Program-made: the position numbers and the translations under genes
Shown here: positions 30,929 through 42,452 of the stretch, piece after piece
Position numbering within the stretch: position 1 is the first letter of the stretch
How the letters are laid out: each line of letters begins with the position of its first letter
Origin: Gemmatimonadota bacterium
GTDB taxonomy: Bacteria > Gemmatimonadota > Gemmatimonadetes > Gemmatimonadales > Gemmatimonadaceae
NCBI GenBank assembly: GCA_016871895.1
Contig: VHBO01000001.1
Span: 124,001-188,000 of the forward strand
Direction: 5' to 3'
Length of the DNA stretch: 64,000 nt
The notes under the pieces: generated by a model
Told to the model about the DNA's origin: nothing
Database searches by the model: none
The model's input: the letters and a program-made list of their open reading frames with translations, nothing else

Positions 30929-32233
30929 ATGTCCCAGACCTCCCGTCGTCACTTCCTCGCCGGCCTCGCCGGTGCCGGCGTCGCGCTCCCCGTCTTCAAC
31001 GAGCGCGCGATGTCGCGCCTCTTCGAGGCGAACGTCCTCGCCGGCGATCGTCCTGCCGATGCCCTCGCCGACGATGAGTCGTACTGGATGCAGATCCAGA
31101 AGGCCTTCGACGCCGACCGGACGATGATCAATCTCAACAACGGCGGGATCTCCCCGACGCCGAGCCACGTGCTCGAGCAGATGATCCGCGACCTCCGCTT
31201 CGTCAACGAGCTCCCGGTGGAGCACAACTGGCGTGTGCTCGAGCCGCGGATGGAGAGCACGCGGCGCGAGCTCGCCCGGGAGTTCGGGTGCGACCCGGAG
31301 GAGATGGCGGTCACGCGCAACGCGAGCGAGGGCCTCGAGATCATGATCCTCGGGCTCGACCTCAAGCGCGGCGACGAGGTCGTGATCACCAACCAGAATT
31401 ACGGTCGGATGATCAACACCTGGGAGCAGCGAGCGCGGCGCGAGGGGATCGTCGTGAAGCAGGTCTCCTTCCCGGTGCCGCTCACCGATCCCAAAGTCCT
31501 CCTTCGGAACCTCGAGGCGGCGATCACGCCGCGCACGAAGGTGATCGAGCTCCCGCATATCACGAACCTCACGGGGCAGATCCTCCCGATCCGTGAGATC
31601 CAGGCGCTCGCCCGGCCGCGTAACATCGAGGTCTTCGTCGACGGCGCCCACGCCTTCGCGCACTTCCCCTTCACGCGCGACCAGCTCGACTGCGACTACT
31701 ACGCGACCTCGCTCCACAAATGGATGCACGCTCCCATCGGTGCGGGGATGCTCTACGTCCGGCAGTCGAAGATCCCGGGGCTCTGGCCCCTGATGGCCTC
31801 GACCCCCACCGCCGACCGCGACCGCAACATCCGGAAGTACGAGGAGATCGGCACCCACCCGCAGGCGAACTTCAATGCGGTCTCCACCGCCATCACCTTC
31901 CACCGCGGCATCGGGATGGAGCGGAAGATTGCGCGCCTCCGCTACCTCCGGGACCGCTGGGCGCGGCAGCTCCTCGCGGTGAGCCCCCGCGTGAAGCTCC
32001 ACACAGCCCTCGGCGCCGACACGGGGGGCGCGATCGCGATGTTCGACGTCGACGGGATCGACCCCGGCGCGCTCGGCAACTGGCTCCTCGGGCAGCACCG
32101 CATCGTCTCCACGCCGATCACGCACCCGGAGTTCAAGGGGATCCGCGTCACGCCGAGCATCTACACCTCGGTCGACGAGATCGACACTTTCGTCGAAGCG
32201 GTCACCAAGGCCATCCGGCGGGGCATCGCGTGA
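30929..32233 (+). CDS. Tat-signal PLP-dependent aminotransferase, class V (isopenicillin-N epimerase-like)
   Basis: SRRHFLAGLAGAG Tat motif; VFVDGAHAFAHFP, YYATSLHKWMHAPIGAGMLYV. Confidence 0.88.
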   Translation: MSQTSRRHFLAGLAGAGVALPVFNERAMSRLFEANVLAGDRPADALADDESYWMQIQKAFDADRTMINLNNGGISPTPSHVLEQMIRDLRFVNELPVEHNWRVLEPRMESTRRELAREFGCDPEEMAVTRNASEGLEIMILGLDLKRGDEVVITNQNYGRMINTWEQRARREGIVVKQVSFPVPLTDPKVLLRNLEAAITPRTKVIELPHITNLTGQILPIREIQALARPRNIEVFVDGAHAFAHFPFTRDQLDCDYYATSLHKWMHAPIGAGMLYVRQSKIPGLWPLMASTPTADRDRNIRKYEEIGTHPQANFNAVSTAITFHRGIGMERKIARLRYLRDRWARQLLAVSPRVKLHTALGADTGGAIAMFDVDGIDPGALGNWLLGQHRIVSTPITHPEFKGIRVTPSIYTSVDEIDTFVEAVTKAIRRGIA

Positions 32234-32703
32234 ACCATTGGCTGGTGAAGTCGGAGCCCGACGTCTTCAGTTTCGCCGACCTGCTCAAGGCGCCGAAGAA
32301 GACGACCTGCTGGGACGGGGTGCGGAACTACCAGGCCCGGAACACACTCCGGGACCAGATGAAGAAGGGGGACCGCGTCTTCTACTACCACTCGAACGCC
32401 GAGCCCTCGGGGATCGCCGGGATCTGCGAGGTGGTGCGCGAGGGGTACCCGGACCACACCGCCATCGATTCGAAGGACCCGCACTTCGATCCCAAGTCCC
32501 GCGCCGACGCGCCCACCTGGTATATGGTCGATGTCCGCGCGGTCGCGGCCTTCCCCCGCCTTGTGACGCTCGCCGAGTTGAAGGGGGTGAAAGGGCTTGA
32601 GCAGATGGCCCTCGTACGGAAGGGGAGCCGCCTGAGCGTGCAGCCCGTCACGCGGAGGGAGTGGGAGATCGTCTGTCGGATCGCCGGGCACTCACCTGAC
32701 TGA
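32230..32703 (+). CDS. EVE domain protein
   Basis: HWLVKSEPDVFSFADL...TCWDGVRNYQARNTLRDQMKKGDRVFYYHSN; GTG start. Confidence 0.93.
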   Translation: MNHWLVKSEPDVFSFADLLKAPKKTTCWDGVRNYQARNTLRDQMKKGDRVFYYHSNAEPSGIAGICEVVREGYPDHTAIDSKDPHFDPKSRADAPTWYMVDVRAVAAFPRLVTLAELKGVKGLEQMALVRKGSRLSVQPVTRREWEIVCRIAGHSPD

Positions 32704-32772
32704 CCGCCCCCGCCGCCGGCCGTAGCCTGCGGTCGGCACCGGATCGACCGGTGTCACGACCACGCGGAGGCG

Positions 32773-33000
32773 ATGATGGCGAGGGTGACGGAGACGGTGG
32801 GGAAGGCGGCGGCGCGCGCGATCGAGGAGGTGGAGACGCGCATCTTGGCGGGCGATGGCCGCCGGTCGGTGAAGGCAAAGGTCGGCCGCGCGAAGCACAC
32901 GGCTCGCAAGGCGGCGAAGGCGGCGGCGGTGGCCGGGGCGGTGACGGCGGCCGCGGTGGTGATCCGCGACCGCCGGAAGCTCAAGAAGATGGAGACGTGA
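32773..33000 (+). CDS. Small Lys/Arg/Ala-rich protein
   Basis: 75 aa; overlaps end of convergent decarboxylase gene. Confidence 0.4.
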   Translation: MMARVTETVGKAAARAIEEVETRILAGDGRRSVKAKVGRAKHTARKAAKAAAVAGAVTAAAVVIRDRRKLKKMET

Positions 33001-34471
33001 GCGCGGCGCCGATCGTGCGCACGCCATCGATAAGCGCGTCGAAGTCGGCGGCAGTCGATCGGTGGTTGGTGATGGCGACGCGGATCGCGTAGCGCCCGTG
33101 GATCGTCGTGCCGCTCGGCACGGCGATTCCGCGCTCCTGCAACTGCAGCAAGATCTCCTGGTTCACCGCGTCCAACCGCTCGGCGGCGACCCCCGCTGGG
33201 GCATACCGGAAGTTCACGATGTTGAGTGGCGTCGGCGCGAGCGACTCGAGGTCGGGCGCCGCCTGCACCAGCGCGTCGAGGTACGCCGCCTGCCGCACGT
33301 TCCGTGCGATATGCGCGCCGAGCAGGTCGAGGCCCGACGCCTTGAGCATCATCCACACTTTGAGCGCCGAGAAGCGCCGGGTGAGCTCGATGCCGCGGCT
33401 CGCGAAGTAGATCGTCTCGCCGCCGGCCACGCCGCGGGACTCCCGCGCGAGGTACGCCGCCTGCATCGAGAAGGTGTCGACGAGATCGGCGTCCGCACGC
33501 GTCAACACCGCCGCCACGCCGAAGGGGAGGTAACCCCACTTATGCAGGTCGAACGCGATCGAGTCGGCGCGCGCCATCCCGCGCACGATCGGCGATGTCT
33601 CGGGGGAGAGCGCGGCCATCGCACCGAACGCGCCGTCCACGTGGAACCAACACCTCTCGCGTAGCGCTAGGTCGGCGAGTGCCTCGAGGTCGTCGGTCGC
33701 ACCGGTCTGCACCGTGCCGGCCGTGCCGATGATGCAGTACGGGTGATGCCCGGCCGCGCGATCCGCGGCGATCATCTGTGCCATCGCGTCCACATCGACC
33801 CGGAAGTCGTCGCCGACCGGTACCCGCCGGAACGCCTCGGTGCCGAGCCCGAGGAAGTCACACGCCTTCGCGAGCCACCCGTGGACCTCGGTCGAGGCGT
33901 AGAGAGTGAGTCGCGGTTCGCCGGCGCCGTGTCCCCCGGTGGTGCGCGCGTCGAACCCCGCGCGGCGCCGGCGCGCCACGGCGAGCCCGAGCACGTTCGC
34001 GAGGGTCCCGCCGCTCACGAGGATGCCGCCGGCCCCCGCGGGGAAGCCCATCGCCTCGGCGAGCCAGCGTACCACTACCTGCTCGACGTATTTCGGGGCC
34101 TGCTCGAACCCGCCGACGTTCGGATTCAGCACCGACGCCAGGAAGTCGGCCATCGCCGATTGCGGCGTGCCCGGTCCCATCACCCATCCCCAGGCACGTG
34201 GATGGATGTTGCCGTTGGGGTATGGGCGCACGAGATGCAGGAAATCCGCATACGACGACGCATCGCCCTGGGCGCTCCGCGGGAGAGGCTCGTGGAGGAT
34301 CCGGTCGCGTACCTCGATCGGCATCGGCTGCCAGGCGGGCCGCTCGCGTACGTCGCGGAGGAAGTCGATCGAGTCATCGACCATCCGATGGGCGAGGGCG
34401 CGGAAGGCCTCCCAGTCGGCGGGGTCGAGTGGGGGGAGGGTGTCGTCGGCGGGCCGGGGGGTGGCGGTCAT
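32981..34471 (-). CDS. PLP-dependent group II decarboxylase (aromatic-L-amino-acid decarboxylase-like)
   Basis: FPAGAGGILVSGGTLANVLGL, CWFHVDGAFGA, DSIAFDLHKWGYLPFG. Confidence 0.93.
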   Translation of the reverse strand: MTATPRPADDTLPPLDPADWEAFRALAHRMVDDSIDFLRDVRERPAWQPMPIEVRDRILHEPLPRSAQGDASSYADFLHLVRPYPNGNIHPRAWGWVMGPGTPQSAMADFLASVLNPNVGGFEQAPKYVEQVVVRWLAEAMGFPAGAGGILVSGGTLANVLGLAVARRRRAGFDARTTGGHGAGEPRLTLYASTEVHGWLAKACDFLGLGTEAFRRVPVGDDFRVDVDAMAQMIAADRAAGHHPYCIIGTAGTVQTGATDDLEALADLALRERCWFHVDGAFGAMAALSPETSPIVRGMARADSIAFDLHKWGYLPFGVAAVLTRADADLVDTFSMQAAYLARESRGVAGGETIYFASRGIELTRRFSALKVWMMLKASGLDLLGAHIARNVRQAAYLDALVQAAPDLESLAPTPLNIVNFRYAPAGVAAERLDAVNQEILLQLQERGIAVPSGTTIHGRYAIRVAITNHRSTAADFDALIDGVRTIGAALTSPSS

Positions 34472-34493
34472 CCCAGGAGTCTTCGTGGTGTCA

Positions 34494-35336
34494 TCAGATG
34501 AGTCCGAACAGCATCGCGAGCCCGCTCCCGAGCCCGATGGTGGCGATCGCGCGCCGCACCCACACCTGTCCCACGCGCTGCGCGAGCAGCGAGCCGCCGA
34601 TGCCGCCGAGGGTGGCGCCGAGCGCCATCACGAGGGCGATCGGCCAGTTCACGAGCCCGCCAGCCACGAAGATCGCGACCGCGATGAGGTTGAAGAGGCC
34701 ACCGCCCCAGTTCTTGAGGCCGTTCATCTGGTGGATGTTCGTCAGCCCCATCAGGCCGAGGGCGGCGAGCATCAGGATGCCGGCCCCGGCCCCGAAGTAG
34801 CCGCCGTAGACGGCGACGAGGAACTGGTAGGCGAGGAAGGCGCGGGACGGCGGCCGCAGGGTGCCGTCGCCCCGGGTGATCTGCCGCGACGTCAGCCACT
34901 CGGCGGTCCGTGCCATCAACGGGTTCGCCGTGTCGTCCGGGGCGAGCTCCCGCATCCGTCGGAGGAGCGGGCCCTGGCCGATGAAGAGGAAGGTCGCCCC
35001 GAGGATGAGCCACGGGACGAGCTGTTCGAAGCGTTTCTCCGGGGTCACGACGAGGAGCGCGGCGCCCACCGCCCCGCCGACAATGGACGGGACGGCCCAG
35101 GCGCGGGCCCAGGCGCGGGCCCCGCCGAGCTCCCGGCGGTATCCCCACATCGAGGCCATCGTCCCCGGCCAGAGGGCGATGGTGGAGGTGGCGTTCGCGG
35201 TGATCGGCGGCACGCCGAGGGCGACCAGGGCGGGGAAGGTGATCAGGGTCCCACCCCCGGCCATCGCGTTCATCACGGCGCCCACGGCGGCAGCGAGCCC
35301 GACGAGGGCGAGGAGGAGGGGGGTCGGCGTCGGCAC
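34494..35336 (-). CDS. TauE/SafE family membrane transporter
   Basis: AMAGGGTLITFPALVALGVPPITANATSTIALWPG; multi-TM. Confidence 0.9.
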   Translation of the reverse strand: MPTPTPLLLALVGLAAAVGAVMNAMAGGGTLITFPALVALGVPPITANATSTIALWPGTMASMWGYRRELGGARAWARAWAVPSIVGGAVGAALLVVTPEKRFEQLVPWLILGATFLFIGQGPLLRRMRELAPDDTANPLMARTAEWLTSRQITRGDGTLRPPSRAFLAYQFLVAVYGGYFGAGAGILMLAALGLMGLTNIHQMNGLKNWGGGLFNLIAVAIFVAGGLVNWPIALVMALGATLGGIGGSLLAQRVGQVWVRRAIATIGLGSGLAMLFGLI

Positions 35337-35471
35337 GGGAGGTATCCGAACGATACGCGGCGACGGCGCCACCCGGCACTTCCGCGGCCCCGCGGGTATC
35401 TTTTTGGCGTGTGCGCGCACATCGCGCGCACTCGTCCGGCGCGTGCGGCGCCGGCGCGTTCACCCCCCAGT

Positions 35472-36821
<1,350 letters not shown>

Positions 36822-36837
36822 CAGGTCTCAGGTGGAA

Positions 36838-36867
36838 GGTGTCAGGTGTCAGGTGTCAGGTGTCAGG
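36838..36867. repeat. Four perfect tandem copies of GGTGTCA (7 nt)
   Basis: Read directly 36838-36865 plus partial. Confidence 0.95.
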
Positions 36868-36908
36868 GCGGGGGTGGGGCCGAGAGCCTCGCCCCCGCTC
36901 TGCATTGA

Positions 36909-36940
36909 CCTGATCCCTGACCCCTCACTCCTGATCCCTG
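36909..36940. repeat. Direct repeat CCTGATCCCTG x2, second copy inside mutY-like 3' end
   Basis: 36909-36919 and 36930-36940. Confidence 0.9.
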
Positions 36941-37695
36941 CTCTTACAGATCCCCCTCACCGGGCACCGCCCGCACTGCTTCACTCGCGCCGTGCAGATG
37001 AGCGCGCCCAGCTCCATTAGCGCCTGGTTATGCGTCCAGGCCGCCTTCCCGGTCCGCGGTAGCGCCGCCTCGGCGATCGCCCAGATCGCCTTCTGGTCGC
37101 GGGCGCGCTTGGGGTGGAGCTTCGGCGCGAAGACGCGTGTGAGCACCCGTGCAACGTTCGTGTCCACCAGCGCCGCGCGCCGCTCGAAGGCGAAGGTCGA
37201 GACCGCGCCCGCCGTATAGGGACCGATCCCGGGGAGCTTGCGGAGCTGCTCCGCCTCGGCGGGCAGCCCCTCACGCACGACTGCTCGCGAGAGCTTGTGC
37301 AGATTCCGCGCGCGGGCGTAATAGCCCAGCCCCTCCCACCGCGCGAGCACCTGTGACTCCCGCGCGCCGGCGAGTGCTTCGAGGGTGGGGAAGCGGGTCA
37401 GGAACCGATGGTAGAAGTCGATGACGCGGGAGACCTGCGTCTGCTGGAGCATCAGCTCGGAGACGAGGATCGCGTAGGGATCGCGCGTGCGACGCCACGG
37501 GAGGTCGCGCGCGTGGCGTCGGTACCAGGACCTCAGTCGCGTGCCGAAGGTGCGGAGGTCGTCGGTATCGAGGCGCGGGCCGGTGCGAGTGCTACGACGA
37601 GGGGCGCGTCGCACACCCTCCGGTGTAGCCCGTCCGGCACCTGCGGCGCCTGCGCTGCTGCGCCGCTTCTTCGAGCGACTCAGTGCGGCGCCCAC
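36925..37695 (-). CDS. MutY-like adenine DNA glycosylase catalytic domain only
   Basis: [52 protein letters not shown], FeS C-x6-C-x2-C-x5-C; ends right after FeS motif. Confidence 0.88.
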   Translation of the reverse strand: MGAALSRSKKRRSSAGAAGAGRATPEGVRRAPRRSTRTGPRLDTDDLRTFGTRLRSWYRRHARDLPWRRTRDPYAILVSELMLQQTQVSRVIDFYHRFLTRFPTLEALAGARESQVLARWEGLGYYARARNLHKLSRAVVREGLPAEAEQLRKLPGIGPYTAGAVSTFAFERRAALVDTNVARVLTRVFAPKLHPKRARDQKAIWAIAEAALPRTGKAAWTHNQALMELGALICTARVKQCGRCPVRGICKSRDQE

Positions 37696-38330
37696 GTCGG
37701 CGCCGCCGTGAACAGCCCGCCGTCGACGATGAGCTCGCGGGCGAGGAGGAGGCCGAAGACCACGCTCAGTGCGCCTGCCGCCAGACGGATCCCCGAACGC
37801 ATCCGTACGACCCGCTCCCCCGCGTAGATCGCGGGGGCGGCGAGCACAAGCGTCACGAGCATCATCCCGAGCACCGTGCCGAGGCCGAACACCAGCAGGT
37901 ACGTCGCGGCCGCGAGTGGGGTGCGGATCGTCGCGAGCACCAGGAGCGCCACCGCGGCGGAGCCGGCGAGTCCGTGCACGACCCCGATCCAGAAGGGGCG
38001 CGTCAGGGTGGGGCCCGGCGTCTCCTCGCGGGCGCGAAGGTTGGCGTAGCCGAGGGCGATAAGCATCAATGCCACGCCGAACTCGAGCCCGAGCCCCACA
38101 CGCGGCGGGATTACGATGCGGAAGGCGATGATCGCGCCGCCGAGCACGAGGAGCGTGAGGGTGTGCCCGAGCCCCCAGGCCGCGCCGACGCGCGCCGCGC
38201 GGAGGAGGGAGCGCTCCCGCGCGACGATCGTCGTCACCGCGACGACGTGGTCGGCATCGGTGGCGTGGCGGAGGCCCAGGAGGGCGCCAAGGAGGATGGC
38301 CGGGAGCGAACCGTCGACGGACAAGGTCAC
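37680..38330 (-). CDS. NiCoT/HupE-like nickel/cobalt transporter
   Basis: [16 protein letters not shown] (HAxDADH motif), multi-TM; GTG start. Confidence 0.82.
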   Translation of the reverse strand: MTLSVDGSLPAILLGALLGLRHATDADHVVAVTTIVARERSLLRAARVGAAWGLGHTLTLLVLGGAIIAFRIVIPPRVGLGLEFGVALMLIALGYANLRAREETPGPTLTRPFWIGVVHGLAGSAAVALLVLATIRTPLAAATYLLVFGLGTVLGMMLVTLVLAAPAIYAGERVVRMRSGIRLAAGALSVVFGLLLARELIVDGGLFTAAPTWAPH

Positions 38331-39610
38331 CGAACCGTCGATGTCTTGCGCTTCAGGAAATCCATCAGGATGAACTGCCCCAGCGTCATCGTGTTCGTGA
38401 AGTACGCCCGCCCGCGCGTGATCCCGCACACCATCTTCACGAACTCCACCAGCGCCCGATCCCGCGCGAGCATGAAGGTGTTCACCGGGATGCCCGCCTT
38501 CCGGCACGCCGCCACCTCGGTGAGCGTCTCCTGCAGCACGAAGGGATCGAACCCATTCGGGTTCTTGTACACCTCGCCGTCGGGCATCGTGAGCGCCGAC
38601 GGCTTCCCATCGGTGATCATCACGATCTGGCGCATATCCTTCCGCTGCGCGCCGAGGAGGCGCCGCGCGAGCTTGAGCCCCGCCGCGGTGTTCGTGTGGT
38701 ACGGCCCCACCTGGGCCGTCGCGAGCGCGCCGATCGGGATCTCCTCCGCCCGGTCGTGGAAGAGCACCACGTGGATTGAGTCGCCGGGGAACTGCGTCCG
38801 GATCAGATGCGTCAGCGCGAGCGCGACCTTCTTCGCCGGCGTGAAGCGGTCCTCGCCGTAGAGGATCATCGAGTGCGAACAGTCGAGCATCAGCACCGTG
38901 GCACAGCTCGACCGATGGTCGGTCTGCCGCACCATCAGGTCGCCGTAGTCGAGGTCCATCGGCACCTCGAGCGAGCCGGTGCGCAGCATCGCGTTCCGGA
39001 GCGTCTCGTTCACATCGAGGTTGAGCGCGTCACCGAAGGCGTAGGGCCGGCTGCCGGCATCCGACTCGACCCCAGTGGCCAGCTGCGCCGTCTCGTGCGC
39101 GCCGGCGGTCGCGGCCCCGAGCCCGCCGAGGATCCCGCGGAGCGCCTTGTAGCCTAGGAAGTCGATCCCCTTGCCGGTGAGGTCGAAGCGTAGGTCCTGC
39201 GCCGCCGCCTGCGCGAGCCCGCCGGGACCGACCACCGGCTGATGCCCCGCCGGCGCCTGTGGCGGCGCACTCGCCTTGAGGAACCCCTCGGCCATCAGTC
39301 GCTGCACGATGTCATCGAGGAGCTTGGAGAGCTTCGCCTCGGAGAGCTCGTCGCCATCACCGCGGAGTGCCTCGAGCATCTCCGGCGTGAACTGGCCGCT
39401 CTGGATCAGCGCATCGAGGATCGCCTGCCGGAGCGCATCGAGGGAGCGGTCGCCCCCCTGATCCACGTTTCCCCACCCCCACGGATCGGCCTGCCCGCCC
39501 CCCGCGAACCCCGACTGCAGGAGGAAGTCCGCAAGGTTGTTGAGCAGCGACTGCAGGTCCACCGCGTCGGCGGACTCAGGGCTGAACTTCGTGTAGGTGT
39601 GGAATCGCAT
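38327..39610 (-). CDS. VWA-domain protein
   Basis: [26 protein letters not shown] (MIDAS DxSxS-like), [12 protein letters not shown]. Confidence 0.88.
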   Translation of the reverse strand: MRFHTYTKFSPESADAVDLQSLLNNLADFLLQSGFAGGGQADPWGWGNVDQGGDRSLDALRQAILDALIQSGQFTPEMLEALRGDGDELSEAKLSKLLDDIVQRLMAEGFLKASAPPQAPAGHQPVVGPGGLAQAAAQDLRFDLTGKGIDFLGYKALRGILGGLGAATAGAHETAQLATGVESDAGSRPYAFGDALNLDVNETLRNAMLRTGSLEVPMDLDYGDLMVRQTDHRSSCATVLMLDCSHSMILYGEDRFTPAKKVALALTHLIRTQFPGDSIHVVLFHDRAEEIPIGALATAQVGPYHTNTAAGLKLARRLLGAQRKDMRQIVMITDGKPSALTMPDGEVYKNPNGFDPFVLQETLTEVAACRKAGIPVNTFMLARDRALVEFVKMVCGITRGRAYFTNTMTLGQFILMDFLKRKTSTVR

Positions 39611-39672
39611 GGTCTAGGGGGTGAACGCTTGAAATCAACCGGAGGGTCCCCCGGCTGTCACGGGGGGACGGG

Positions 39673-40929
39673 ATGGGCGACTTTTCGACCATCGGTATGA
39701 CCACCGCCCCGTCCCGCTCCCGGAACCCCTTCCGGCTTCTCGTCCAGTATCGCGAGTTCCGGCTCTTCTGGGTCGGGCAGACGATCTCACTGATCGGCTC
39801 CTGGATGCAGCAGGTGGCGGTGGGGTGGACGGCGCTCGAGCTCTCCAACGACGCCTTCATCGTCGGGCTCGTCGCGGCGGCCGGGACCTTCCCGATCCTC
39901 CTCCTCTCGATCCCCGGAGGGATGGTCGCCGACCGGCACGAGAAGCTCCGCATCGTGCGCATCGCCCAGGCGCTGATGCTCGGGGAAGCCGCCGCGCTCT
40001 GGGCCTTCTCGGTCACGGGGCACCTCACGATCCCCTGGCTCTTCGCCCTCTCCCTCGTCGGCGGTGTGCTCGCGGCGTTCGAGATCCCGGCACGGCAATC
40101 GCTGATGGTCGAACTCGTTGGGAAGGAAGACCTCCCGCAGGCGATCGGCCTCAACTCCACCGGTTTCAACCTCGCCCGCGTGATGGGGCCGAGCGTGGCG
40201 GCGATCGTCGTCGCGCAGCTCGGCGTCTCCTGGACCTTCGGCCTCAACGCACTCAGCTACCTCGCCGTCCTGATTGCCCTCTGGATGATCCACCTCGCAC
40301 CGGCGCGCCGCGTGAGCCGGGCCATCCACGTCGGCACGGGCGGCTTCCGCGAGGCGTGGACCTACATCCGCACGCACGAGCCGCTTCCGGCGCTCCTCTG
40401 GCTGACGCTCTTCTTCTCGATCCTCGGTGTCCCCGTCCTCTCACTCCTCCCGGTAGTCGCGCGTGACGGCCTCGCGCTCGGCGCCGACGGCTACGGCGCC
40501 CTGATGGCGGCGTTCGGCGTCGGGGCCGTGGTCGGGGCGCTCGCCATCGCGGCCACGGGAGGTGGGCCGCGGCGTGGGCGCGTCTTCCGACTCGCCTCCT
40601 ATCTCCTCCCCGTCCTGCTCGTCGGGTTCGCCGTCGCGCGGGCGCCCTGGCTCGCCGGTACGCTCCTCTTCGGTGTCGGCCTCGCGATGATTCTCAACAA
40701 CGCGCTCGTGAACGCGCGTCTGCAGGAGCTCGTCCCCGACGCGGTGCGGGGACGGGTCCTTTCGGTCTACGTGATGGTCTACGTCGGGTCGTCGCCGATC
40801 GGCAGCGCCCTCGGCGGATGGGTCGCGCGCGCCGCCGGCGTCTCGTGGGCGATCGGCGGCGGCGGCGCGTTGATGCTACTCGTCGCTCTCTGGGCGTTCC
40901 GGCGACATCCCCTGCTTGCGACGCACTGA
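39673..40929 (+). CDS. MFS transporter (EntS-like)
   Basis: FRLFWVGQTISLIGSWMQQVAVGWTALELS, multi-TM. Confidence 0.9.
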   Translation: MGDFSTIGMTTAPSRSRNPFRLLVQYREFRLFWVGQTISLIGSWMQQVAVGWTALELSNDAFIVGLVAAAGTFPILLLSIPGGMVADRHEKLRIVRIAQALMLGEAAALWAFSVTGHLTIPWLFALSLVGGVLAAFEIPARQSLMVELVGKEDLPQAIGLNSTGFNLARVMGPSVAAIVVAQLGVSWTFGLNALSYLAVLIALWMIHLAPARRVSRAIHVGTGGFREAWTYIRTHEPLPALLWLTLFFSILGVPVLSLLPVVARDGLALGADGYGALMAAFGVGAVVGALAIAATGGGPRRGRVFRLASYLLPVLLVGFAVARAPWLAGTLLFGVGLAMILNNALVNARLQELVPDAVRGRVLSVYVMVYVGSSPIGSALGGWVARAAGVSWAIGGGGALMLLVALWAFRRHPLLATH

Positions 40930-42339
40930 GCGCCCGTAGCGTCCCCCCTCCGAGCGCGTGAGTTTCCGCCGCGCCACGAGCGACTCGAGCAGGAGCTCGC
41001 ATCCCGCGAGGAGATCCCCATCCTCGGTGCCGCCGAGTCCGGCCGTGCGCACCTCGTCGAGTAGCCCAGGGACCGTCGCGAAGCCGGCAAGTGCCGTCGC
41101 CACACCGGCGTCGTCACTCACCTGTAGCGCCGAGCCTTCGTCGAACCAGATCACGACCTCCTCGGCCGCGACGGGGCCCACCCGCTCGCGGAGCGTGGCG
41201 TCGGCGGCGCGGCGGATGAGTTCGCGCGCGATCACCGCTCCGCCGATCAGCTCCCCCTCGTACTCGAGCTCGATCTTCCCGGTGATGGCGGGGAGCGCGG
41301 CGTAGAGGTCGGCGATGCGCGGCACCACCATCGGCTCGCCCAGCGTCACCGCGCGCCGCTCGGCGTTCGAGACGATGTTCTCGAGGAGGGTGATGGAGAG
41401 CCGCTGCGAGACGCCGGAACGCTGGTCGATCCGCTTCTCCTCGCGCGCTTCGAAGGCCACGCGCTCCGCGACCTCGGCGACGATCTCGGGGATTCGGACA
41501 GGACGCGCACCACGCGTGGTCCACGCCTCCTGCTGCGTGATTCGCTGCGCGAGGCCGACGCTCGTCGGGTAGTGCGTGATGATCTCGCTCCCGATGCGGT
41601 CCTTGAGCGGCGTGATGATCTTGCCGCGCGCGGTGTAGTCCTCGGGGTTCGCGGTGAAGGTCAGCACCACGTCGAGCGCGAGGCGGACAGGGTAGCCCTT
41701 GATCTGGACGTCGCCCTCCTGCATCACGTTGAAGAGCCCGACCTGTACCTTCCCCGCGAGATCGGGGAGCTCATTCAGCGCGAAGATCCCGCGGTTCGCG
41801 CGCGGGAGCATCCCATAGAGGATGCTGAGCTCGTCGGAGAGGAGATGGCCGCCCCGCGCCGCTTTGATCGGGTCGAGGTCGCCGATGAGGTCGGCGACGG
41901 TCACGTCCGGCGTCGCGAGCTTCTCGACGTACCGCTGCTCCGGCGCGAGCCACGCGATCGGCGTGTCGTCACCCGCCTCGGCGATCCGCTCACGGCCGAA
42001 CTTCGAGATCGGCGCGAAGGGGTCGTCGTTCGTTTCCGATCCGGCGATCACCGGGAGCGCCGGGTCGAGGAGGGTCGTCAGCGCGCGCAGCAGCCGCGAC
42101 TTCGCCTGTCCGCGGAGCCCGAGGAGGATGAAGTGGTGCCGCGAGAGGAGCGCGTTCACCACCTGCGGCATCACCGTGTCCTCGTAGCCGAGGACCCCCG
42201 GGAAGAGCGGGCCGCCCTGAGCGAGTCGCGCGAGGAGGTTCGCGCGGATCTCGTCCTTGACGGAGCGGCCGCGCGTGTCGGCGGCGCCGAAGGGGGAGGC
42301 CTTGAGGGCGCCGAGGGTGGTCGGGAGCGGAGCGGACAT
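40876..42339 (-). CDS. AAA+ ATPase, MoxR/Mg-chelatase I-like
   Basis: HHFILLGLRGQAKSRLLRAL (Walker A-like), RGIFALNELPDLAGKVQVGLFNVMQEGDVQIKGYPVRLALDVVLTFTANPEDYTARG. Confidence 0.9.
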   Translation of the reverse strand: MSAPLPTTLGALKASPFGAADTRGRSVKDEIRANLLARLAQGGPLFPGVLGYEDTVMPQVVNALLSRHHFILLGLRGQAKSRLLRALTTLLDPALPVIAGSETNDDPFAPISKFGRERIAEAGDDTPIAWLAPEQRYVEKLATPDVTVADLIGDLDPIKAARGGHLLSDELSILYGMLPRANRGIFALNELPDLAGKVQVGLFNVMQEGDVQIKGYPVRLALDVVLTFTANPEDYTARGKIITPLKDRIGSEIITHYPTSVGLAQRITQQEAWTTRGARPVRIPEIVAEVAERVAFEAREEKRIDQRSGVSQRLSITLLENIVSNAERRAVTLGEPMVVPRIADLYAALPAITGKIELEYEGELIGGAVIARELIRRAADATLRERVGPVAAEEVVIWFDEGSALQVSDDAGVATALAGFATVPGLLDEVRTAGLGGTEDGDLLAGCELLLESLVARRKLTRSEGGRYGRSVRRKQGMSPERPESDE

Positions 42340-42452
42340 GGTTCCTGTCTGAGAAAGAGTCTGGATGGGGTCAACGCTCGACGTTGCGGCGCGGTTCGCC
42401 GGGGCGACGCCTTGAATCGGCCGGAGGTGCGCGCCGGGGGCGCCACCGCGGT

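Noticed and set aside
32230-32703. EVE domain protein as part of a modification-dependent defence system
   Set aside because: Stand-alone EVE protein with no nuclease, methyltransferase or other defence gene nearby; likely a housekeeping copy
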